This document shows positions 1-3,377 of a DNA stretch of 6,424 nucleotides, piece after piece (position 1 is the stretch's first letter; every line of letters begins with the position of its first letter). The stretch is from positions 1-6,424 of the forward strand of contig JAPSIU010000167.1 of the NCBI GenBank assembly GCA_031178565.1, given 5' to 3'. The position numbers and the translations under genes were made by a program. This DNA is from Leucobacter sp. GTDB taxonomy: Bacteria; Actinomycetota; Actinomycetes; Actinomycetales; Microbacteriaceae. Below the pieces are notes generated by a model. It was not told the origin of the DNA and searched no databases. It saw only the letters and a program-made list of their open reading frames with translations.

Positions 1-379
1 CGAACCCCCGCTCGGCCTCGTCGAGCTGCAGGGAGGACACCCCGAGATCGAAGAGCACCCCGTCGACGCGGTCGAATCCGGCTCCGCGCACGGCATCGGC
101 GATCTCGTCGTAGACGGCGTGCACGAGGACCGCCCGGTCGCCGAACCCCGCGAGCCGTCGGCCTGCGAGAGCGAGCGCCTCCGTGTCGCGGTCGAGCCCG
201 ATGATCGTCAGGCCGGGATGCGCCTCGAGCAGTGCGGCGCTGTGGCCGCCCATGCCGAGCGTGGCGTCGACGACGACCGAGTCGTCGCGCCGCGCGGCGG
301 GGGCGAGCAGTTCGAGGCAGCGCTCCAGCAGTACCGGCGTGTGCAGGGCGCGGGGATCGCGTTCGTCTGGCTGAGTCAT
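1..379 (-). CDS. rsmH: 16S rRNA (cytosine-1402-N4)-methyltransferase RsmH, N-terminal part (3' end outside window)
   Basis: RsmH uses S-adenosylmethionine to methylate N4 of C1402 in the decoding centre of 16S rRNA; it is cytoplasmic and is normally the second gene of the dcw cluster. I read 126 codons before the window ends; the family is usually a little over 300 residues. Visible signatures are HTPVLLE near residues 13-19, the SAM-binding glycine motif GMGGHS at 42-47 after a VVVDATL strand, the acidic end of the next strand (GLDRD, 61-65), and DLGVSSLQLD at 111-120, all typical of RsmH. The ATG at 377-379 follows GGGAG by about six bases and lies 11 bp after the mraZ stop, so the two genes are almost certainly co-transcribed and perhaps translationally linked. 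Nothing looks degenerate. The C-terminal half cannot be judged. Confidence 0.96.
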   Translation of the reverse strand, partial: MTQPDERDPRALHTPVLLERCLELLAPAARRDDSVVVDATLGMGGHSAALLEAHPGLTIIGLDRDTEALALAGRRLAGFGDRAVLVHAVYDEIADAVRGAGFDRVDGVLFDLGVSSLQLDEAERGF

Positions 380-390
380 GTGTCTCCCGG

Positions 391-822
391 CTAGAACATG
401 CCGGGAATCACCTCCTCCTCGATGTCGGAGAATGCGGACTCCTGCTCGGTCAGGTAGCGCTGCCAGGCCTCGGCGTCCCAGATCTCGGCGCGGGACCCCG
501 CGCCGATGACGGCGAGCTCCCGGTCGAGCCCCGCGTACTCCCGCAGGCTCGCGGGGATCGTGACCCGGTGCTGCTTGTCGGGGGTCTCGGGGTGGGCGCC
601 GGAGAGGAACACGCGGAGGTAGTCGCGCGCCTGCTTCGAGGTGACCGGCGCCTGGCGAATGCGCTCGTGCATCGCCGCGAACTCCTGCTCGCTAAAGAGG
701 TAGAGGCAGCGCTCCTGGCCGCGGGTGATCACGAGTCCCTCCGCGAGTTCGTCGCGGAACTTGGAGGGGAGGATCACGCGTCCCTTGTCGTCGAGCCTGG
801 GCGTGAAGGTTCCTAGGAACAC
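391..822 (-). CDS. mraZ: Transcriptional regulator MraZ
   Basis: MraZ is the DNA-binding first gene of the division/cell-wall cluster; in species studied it forms a ring and regulates its own promoter and the genes behind it. This 143-residue protein has the usual length. It carries two SpoVT/AbrB-type halves: residues 1-50 (starting MFLGTFTPRLDDKGRVILP, with DDKGR at 11-15) and about 76-125 (DKQHRVTIP at 82-90, then VIGAGSRAEIWD). In the second half the glycine of the usual D-x-x-G-R signature is replaced by His85. The start is a GTG at 820-822, preceded by a strong GAGGAGGGA ribosome-binding site with about five to six bases of spacing. No ATG lies nearby. It is followed by rsmH after 11 bp. 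The repeated GTGGAG boxes just upstream (855-901) look like its own operator, so autoregulation is likely (inference from the family). Confidence 0.97.
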   Translation of the reverse strand: MFLGTFTPRLDDKGRVILPSKFRDELAEGLVITRGQERCLYLFSEQEFAAMHERIRQAPVTSKQARDYLRVFLSGAHPETPDKQHRVTIPASLREYAGLDRELAVIGAGSRAEIWDAEAWQRYLTEQESAFSDIEEEVIPGMF

Positions 823-854
823 GGCGTCCCTCCTCTCCCCGGCTCGATCTAGGC

Positions 855-901
855 TCCCACACTACTCCACTTTCCTCCACCACGGGAGCTTTCTGCTCCA
901 C
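855..901 (-). promoter_or_regulatory. MraZ-box-like operator: four direct GTGGRR repeats upstream of mraZ
   Basis: Read on the minus strand there are four direct repeats: GTGGAG at 896-901, 875-880 and 865-870, and GTGGGA at 855-860. Their starts are 21, 10 and 10 bp apart, so all lie on roughly the same helical face. Two copies (896-901 and 865-870) are preceded by AAA, giving AAAGTGG. Known MraZ operators are short direct repeats with about 10-bp spacing (TGGGN in Escherichia coli, AAAGTG-type in Mycoplasma). The nearest box ends 32 bp before the mraZ start codon. The boxes overlap the probable core promoter; candidate -10 elements are TAGTGT (859-864) and TAGATC (846-851), neither with a convincing -35. 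Overlap would suit autorepression. Confidence 0.75.
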
Positions 902-984
902 TTTGCCGGGGAGAGTGCGCGGGCGGGCCAGGATCGCGCGGATCCCGACCCCTCGGGCGCGATGAGAATCACCCGCACGGTCGC

Positions 985-1039
985 GGAATCGCGGCCCGAT
1001 GACGGCGGAATCGCGGCCGGATCACGGCCGGATCACGCG
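985..1039. repeat. Five-unit 11-bp tandem repeat
   Basis: Five successive 11-bp units begin at 985, 996, 1007, 1018 and 1029. Units 1 and 3 are identical (GGAATCGCGGC); unit 4 is CGGATCACGGC and unit 5 is CGGATCACGCG; unit 2 is CCGATGACGGC. The period is close to one helical turn. No gene runs through it with support. It may be a decayed minisatellite or a phased protein-binding array; the sequence alone cannot decide. Confidence 0.7.
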
Positions 1040-1074
1040 AGCGGACCCGCTTCCAGCGCCTGACGCGGGTGCCG

Positions 1075-1090
1075 GTGGAGCGAAGTGGAG
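1075..1090 (+). promoter_or_regulatory. Second MraZ-box-like pair on the opposite strand
   Basis: GTGGAG occurs at 1075-1080 and again at 1085-1090 on the plus strand, exactly 10 bp apart, the same hexamer and spacing as the mraZ-proximal boxes but in inverted orientation and about 250 bp upstream of the mraZ start. It is the only other place in the window where I see this hexamer repeated. No plus-strand gene follows it. Whether MraZ binds here is inference, and two short boxes in GC-rich DNA could be chance. Confidence 0.35.
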
Positions 1091-1098
1091 GGCGCCTG

Positions 1099-1154
1099 CG
1101 TTCGTGCGGAGCCTCGAGCCGTTCGTGCGGCGCCTCGAGCCGTTCATGCGGCGC
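1099..1154. repeat. 21-bp tandem repeat, two full copies and a partial third
   Basis: Copies run 1099-1119, 1120-1140 and 1141-1154 (partial). Each begins CGTTCGTGCGG (CGTTCATGCGG in the third), and the two full copies end in GCCTCGAGC, which contains the palindrome CTCGAG. The two full copies differ at a single base. The period is near two helical turns and a multiple of three, so frames through it show a seven-residue repeat, but no frame has a credible start. The end of the third copy merges into the left arm of the inverted repeat at 1150-1193. Confidence 0.75.
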
Positions 1155-1193
1155 GAAGTGCGACCTCACGGCCGGGAAGCCGCATTTCGCGCC
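1150..1193 (+). repeat. 13-bp inverted repeat able to form a strong hairpin
   Basis: The left arm 1150-1162 (G then GCGCGAAGTGCG) pairs with the right arm 1181-1193 (CGCATTTCGCGC then C) around an 18-base loop. As plus-strand RNA, all 13 positions pair, one as a G-U wobble; as minus-strand RNA that position becomes a C-A mismatch. No T-tract follows on either side, so it is not an ordinary intrinsic terminator. It might be a structured RNA element, a protein-binding palindrome or a relic of the neighbouring repeats. Confidence 0.6.
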
Positions 1194-1204
1194 AACTCAA
1201 CGCC

Positions 1205-1306
1205 GCACGGGCACGAGCACGCGCACGAGCACGAGCACGCACCCGCGCACGAGCACAGGCGCGGGCACGCGCACGAGCACAGGCACGCGCACCGGCACGA
1301 GCACGC
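1205..1306. repeat. Imperfect GCACGN hexanucleotide array, about 17 units
   Basis: About 102 bp are built from GCACGA, GCACGC, GCACGG and close variants such as GGGCAC and AGGCAC, in a six-base register with some drift. In one plus-strand frame this reads as a histidine/glutamate/alanine-rich tail, in another as alternating Arg-Ala, which is what a hexamer repeat does in any frame. I see no start site or family match, so I treat it as a microsatellite-like repeat, prone to length change by slippage. Confidence 0.8.
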
Positions 1307-1327
1307 GATCACCCCCGCCCGCGCATG

Positions 1328-1361
1328 AAAAAAAGGGACCGAGGTCGAAACCACGATCCCT
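1328..1361 (-). terminator. Rho-independent terminator of the DUF3040 gene
   Basis: On the minus strand a 28-base hairpin (1361 down to 1334) starts 15 bases after the stop codon. Twelve base pairs form with one T-T mismatch and one wobble (AGGGATCG/CGGTCCCT, then GGT/ACC), closed by a TTCG tetraloop. A run of seven T (1334-1328) follows. Stem, stable tetraloop and T-tract are those of a textbook intrinsic terminator and separate this gene from mraZ downstream. Confidence 0.92.
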
Positions 1362-1376
1362 GCGAGCCGCGCGTGC

Positions 1377-1754
1377 CTAGCGCTCGCCCCCCATGCGCTC
1401 GTCCCAGCGGCGCTCCATGCGCTCGCTGAAGGACTCCCGACTCTGCCGGGGCCCGTCGCCCGCCTGGCCGGGGGACTCCGCGGGGATATCCGACTCGGGG
1501 CCGCGCGAGAGCATCAGCACCACGCCGCCGAGCATGACGGCGAATCCGATCAGCCCCAGCCACAACTGCTGCGCGGCGACTCCGCCGATCAGCACGCCGA
1601 TGCCGACGACCGTGACGATGACTCCGAGGACCAGCGACCGGTAGTTCACCCGACGGCGCGTCGCCGAGGCGGCGTGCATCACGTCGGCCTCGCTCTGGTA
1701 GAGGCGACGCTCCATCTCGTCGAGCAGCCGCTGCTCGTGCTCTGACAGCGCCAT
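1377..1754 (-). CDS. DUF3040 small two-helix membrane protein
   Basis: A 125-residue protein with the DUF3040 signature at its N terminus: MALSEHEQRLLDEMERRLYQ, followed by an arginine-rich turn (ATRRRVNYR, 31-39). Two hydrophobic helices follow at about 41-61 and 64-83, separated by a short AAQQ turn, so it is probably a hairpin in the cytoplasmic membrane. The C-terminal 40 residues are hydrophilic and rich in Glu, Arg and Gly. The family is widespread in actinobacteria, is often found close to mraZ (Rv2169c in M. tuberculosis, from memory), and has no established function; a link to division or envelope work is only suggested by location. The ATG at 1752-1754 follows GGGAGGG by about five bases. 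It ends in its own strong terminator (1328-1361) and is divergent from the prenyl synthase gene. Confidence 0.9.
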   Translation of the reverse strand: MALSEHEQRLLDEMERRLYQSEADVMHAASATRRRVNYRSLVLGVIVTVVGIGVLIGGVAAQQLWLGLIGFAVMLGGVVLMLSRGPESDIPAESPGQAGDGPRQSRESFSERMERRWDERMGGER

Positions 1755-1789
1755 GACACCCTCCCAGCGGTCGAAATCCGTTTACGACC

Positions 1790-1795
1790 AGTCTA
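1790..1795 (-). promoter_or_regulatory. Candidate -10 element of the DUF3040 gene
   Basis: The minus strand reads TAGACT here, fitting the actinobacterial TANNNT -10 pattern. Transcription would start near 1783 and give a leader of about 29 bases that includes the GGGAGGG ribosome-binding site. I see no good -35 hexamer. It lies back to back with the idsA promoter in a 71-bp divergent spacer. Confidence 0.4.
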
Positions 1796-1813
1796 CGCCA
1801 CCGCGCCCACGGC

Positions 1814-1819
1814 TAGGCT
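1814..1819 (+). promoter_or_regulatory. Candidate -10 element for a leaderless idsA transcript
   Basis: TAGGCT ends six bases before the GTG start at 1826, so the start codon would coincide with the transcription start. The first three bases of the element are an in-frame TAG, which excludes any longer reading of the gene, and no ribosome-binding site lies between. No clear -35 is visible. The same arrangement recurs at pknL. Confidence 0.5.
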
Positions 1820-1825
1820 AGTCGC

Positions 1826-2926
1826 GTGCATGAAACGACGCGACTCGCAGGGCTTATTCAGGAGCGGATCGGCGACGTCATCGCCGATCACCGGCGGGCC
1901 CTCGAGCCGCTCGGCCCGGACGCCGAGCCCCTCCTCGCCGAGGCCCTCGGGTTCCTCTCGGGGGGCAAGCGCTTCCGGGCGCAGTTCGCGGTCCTCGGCT
2001 TCCGCGCCGTCCGCCCGCTCGACCTCTCCGGAGAGGTCGACGACGAGCTCGACGCCGTGCTCGACGCTGCATGCGCGCTCGAGCTGTTCCACGCCGCGGC
2101 GCTCATCCACGACGACGTCATCGACCGTTCCGACACCCGGCGCGGGCGGCCCTCCGCGCATCGCCACTTCGCCTCGGTGCATCGGCAGCACGACTGGCGG
2201 GGATCGTCGGACCACTTCGGCCTCGCGGGCGCGATCCTGCTCGGAGATCTGCTGCAGTCCTGGGCCGACGAGCTCATGAACTCGGCCTGCGACGCGACCC
2301 CCGACCGGGAAGCGGCCCGTGGCGCCAGGGCGCACTTCAACCGCATGCGCAGCGAGGTCGCCGTCGGCCAGTACCTCGACGTCCTCGAGGAGCAGCAGCC
2401 GAGCTTCGCCGAGCACGCCCAGCAGCTCGAACGGTCCACCCGCGTCCTCGTCTACAAGTCCGCGAAGTACAGCGTCGAGGCGCCGCTGCTCATCGGCTCG
2501 GCCCTCGCGGGGGCGAGCGCCGAGCAGGAGTCGGTCCTCGAGAGCTTCGGGCTCCCCGTGGGCGTCGCCTTCCAGCTGCGCGACGACCTCCTCGGGGTCT
2601 TCGGCGACGAGGAGCTCACCGGCAAGCCGAGCGGAGACGACCTCGCCGAGGGCAAGCGCACGGTGCTCGTCACCCTCACACGCGACGACCTGCCCCCGAC
2701 CCAGCGCCGGATCTTCGACGATCTCCTGGGCACCGACCTCGATCGCGAGCAGATCGCCATGCTGCAGCGCACGATCCGCGAGAGCGGCGCGGTCGAGCGG
2801 GTCGAGGAGATGATCTCCCGCAACGTGACGCGAGCGACGGACGCGCTGCGGGGCGCCCCGGTGCGACGCGACGCCGCGGATCTGCTGACGCGCCTCGCGG
2901 AACGAGCGGCCCGCCGCGCGTTCTGA
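1826..2926 (+). CDS. idsA: IdsA-like trans-polyprenyl diphosphate synthase
   Basis: This 366-residue protein belongs to the trans-isoprenyl diphosphate synthases, which condense isopentenyl diphosphate with allylic primers in the cytoplasm. Motifs appear in order: GGKRFR (46-51) for pyrophosphate binding, the first Asp-rich motif DDVID (96-100) followed by RRGRP (105-109), an actinobacterial-type insertion (WRGSSDHFGLAGAILLGD, 124-141), and the second Asp-rich region FQLRDD (249-254) followed by GKPSGDDLAEGKRT (266-279). The residues four and five before the first motif are alanines (91-92), which in this family favour C20 or longer products over farnesyl diphosphate; exact chain length is inference. 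The start is a GTG with no ribosome-binding site and an in-frame stop 12 bases upstream, so it is effectively forced. In M. tuberculosis the corresponding position holds idsA2. Possible uses are menaquinone, carotenoid or lipid-carrier precursors. It converges on the next gene with 8 bp between stops. Confidence 0.93.
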   Translation: MHETTRLAGLIQERIGDVIADHRRALEPLGPDAEPLLAEALGFLSGGKRFRAQFAVLGFRAVRPLDLSGEVDDELDAVLDAACALELFHAAALIHDDVIDRSDTRRGRPSAHRHFASVHRQHDWRGSSDHFGLAGAILLGDLLQSWADELMNSACDATPDREAARGARAHFNRMRSEVAVGQYLDVLEEQQPSFAEHAQQLERSTRVLVYKSAKYSVEAPLLIGSALAGASAEQESVLESFGLPVGVAFQLRDDLLGVFGDEELTGKPSGDDLAEGKRTVLVTLTRDDLPPTQRRIFDDLLGTDLDREQIAMLQRTIRESGAVERVEEMISRNVTRATDALRGAPVRRDAADLLTRLAERAARRAF

Positions 2927-2935
2927 TCGACGCGC
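2916..2935. terminator. Weak hairpin at the idsA / Rv2175c-like convergent junction
   Basis: GCGCG (2916-2920) and CGCGC (2931-2935) can pair around a 10-base loop spanning the idsA stop and the end of the opposing gene. There is no T-tract. It could slow transcription from both sides but is only a five-pair stem, easily a chance event at this G+C content. Confidence 0.2.
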
Positions 2936-3282
2936 TAGAAGGCGAGCCCCTGCGTCGCCCGCCGCACGGCGCTCTTGCGTCCCGCGTGCAGGGCGTCCAC
3001 CGGCCGCTCCCCGAGTTCGTCGTTCTCCGCGAGGAGCCACGCGGTGGCCTCATCGCTCGAGAAGCCCGCGTCCATCAGTGCGAGCAGGGTCCCGCGAAGC
3101 GGCGGGAGCGGATGGTCGTCCTGGATGAACTCTGAGGGAACCTGCAGCACGCCGTCGACGCGGATGGCGGCCAGGTGGCGGTCCTCGATGAGGCGGTGGA
3201 TCTTGCCGGGGGTCAGGCCGAATCGATCGACCAGATCGGGGATCGTCAGAAGGGCCGGTTCGGGTGTGGTGTTCTCGGGCAC
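2935..3282 (-). CDS. Rv2175c-family winged-helix DNA-binding protein
   Basis: A 115-residue protein resembling Rv2175c of M. tuberculosis, a DNA-binding protein that is a substrate of the kinase PknL. After a short unstructured tail (MPENTTPEP), residues 11-53 form a winged helix-turn-helix: IPDLVDRFGLTPGKIHRLIEDRHL, then a two-strand wing (AAIRVDGVLQVPSEFI). The C-terminal part (60-115) has a helical domain with AWLLAENDELGERPVDALHAG (81-101) and VRRATQGLAF, very close to the end of Rv2175c as I remember it. The tail has threonines at 5, 6 and 13; in Rv2175c the phosphorylated residue (Thr9) is also in the N-terminal tail, although that protein is longer (about 146 residues). The GTG start is forced by an in-frame TGA six bases upstream; GAGG is too close to it to act as a normal ribosome-binding site. 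It is divergent from pknL across 95 bp, fitting a shared regulatory region. Confidence 0.9.
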   Translation of the reverse strand: MPENTTPEPALLTIPDLVDRFGLTPGKIHRLIEDRHLAAIRVDGVLQVPSEFIQDDHPLPPLRGTLLALMDAGFSSDEATAWLLAENDELGERPVDALHAGRKSAVRRATQGLAF

Positions 3283-3288
3283 ACCTCA

Positions 3289-3294
3289 ACTCTG
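3289..3294 (-). promoter_or_regulatory. Possible -10 element of the Rv2175c-like gene
   Basis: The minus strand reads CAGAGT, six bases before the GTG start, the same spacing as the clearer leaderless promoters of idsA and pknL. The match to TANNNT is imperfect and no -35 is visible, so I offer it mainly because the start codon has no usable ribosome-binding site. Confidence 0.25.
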
Positions 3295-3365
3295 CCAGCG
3301 GGACCCGCGGGAGCGCAATGTGAGCGGCTGCGGCGCGCATTCCGCGTGCGCCCATCGATGTTCCG

Positions 3366-3371
3366 TAGACT
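3366..3371 (+). promoter_or_regulatory. Candidate -10 element for a leaderless pknL transcript
   Basis: TAGACT ends six bases before the GTG at 3378. The TAG is in frame with pknL and is the nearest upstream stop, so the protein cannot begin further upstream, and no Shine-Dalgarno-like sequence precedes this or the next possible starts. The geometry is identical to that at idsA (1814-1819). Confidence 0.5.
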
Positions 3372-3377
3372 CTCGGC

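Larger units (their letters stand above)
823..1376. other. Gene-free, repeat-rich spacer between mraZ and the DUF3040 gene
   Basis: These 554 bp hold no gene I can support. In order they contain the mraZ leader and MraZ-like boxes (823-901), a stretch without recognisable structure (902-984), 11-bp tandem repeats (985-1039), a second pair of GTGGAG boxes (1075-1090), 21-bp tandem repeats (1099-1154), a 13-bp inverted repeat (1150-1193), a GCACGN hexamer array (1205-1306), and the DUF3040 terminator (1328-1361). Open frames exist on both strands, but none has a ribosome-binding site or a recognisable product, and high G+C alone produces such frames. The spacer is unusually long next to the tightly spaced genes around it. 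Confidence 0.8.

Noticed and set aside
119..816. Plus-strand open frames opposite rsmH and mraZ
   Set aside because: They lie antisense to two clearly identified genes with strong motifs and ribosome-binding sites; high G+C produces such shadows.
969..1169. Minus-strand open frame with a seven-residue repeat (EAPHERL)
   Set aside because: It is a translation of the 21-bp tandem repeat; no start signal and no recognisable family.
1150..1193. Intrinsic terminator at the 13-bp inverted repeat
   Set aside because: No T-tract follows on either strand, and no gene ends just before it.
1205..1306. CRISPR-like array
   Set aside because: The units are contiguous six-base repeats with no unique spacers of 30 or so bases.
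999..1328. 109-residue His-rich plus-strand open frame
   Set aside because: The His/Glu tail comes from a hexamer repeat, the ATG has no ribosome-binding site, and other frames through the same DNA are also open. Kept only as a question under the hexamer finding.
1793..3040. 415-residue minus-strand open frame across idsA
   Set aside because: Antisense to idsA, whose catalytic motifs are all present; composition is the Arg/Glu/Ala-rich pattern of a shadow frame.
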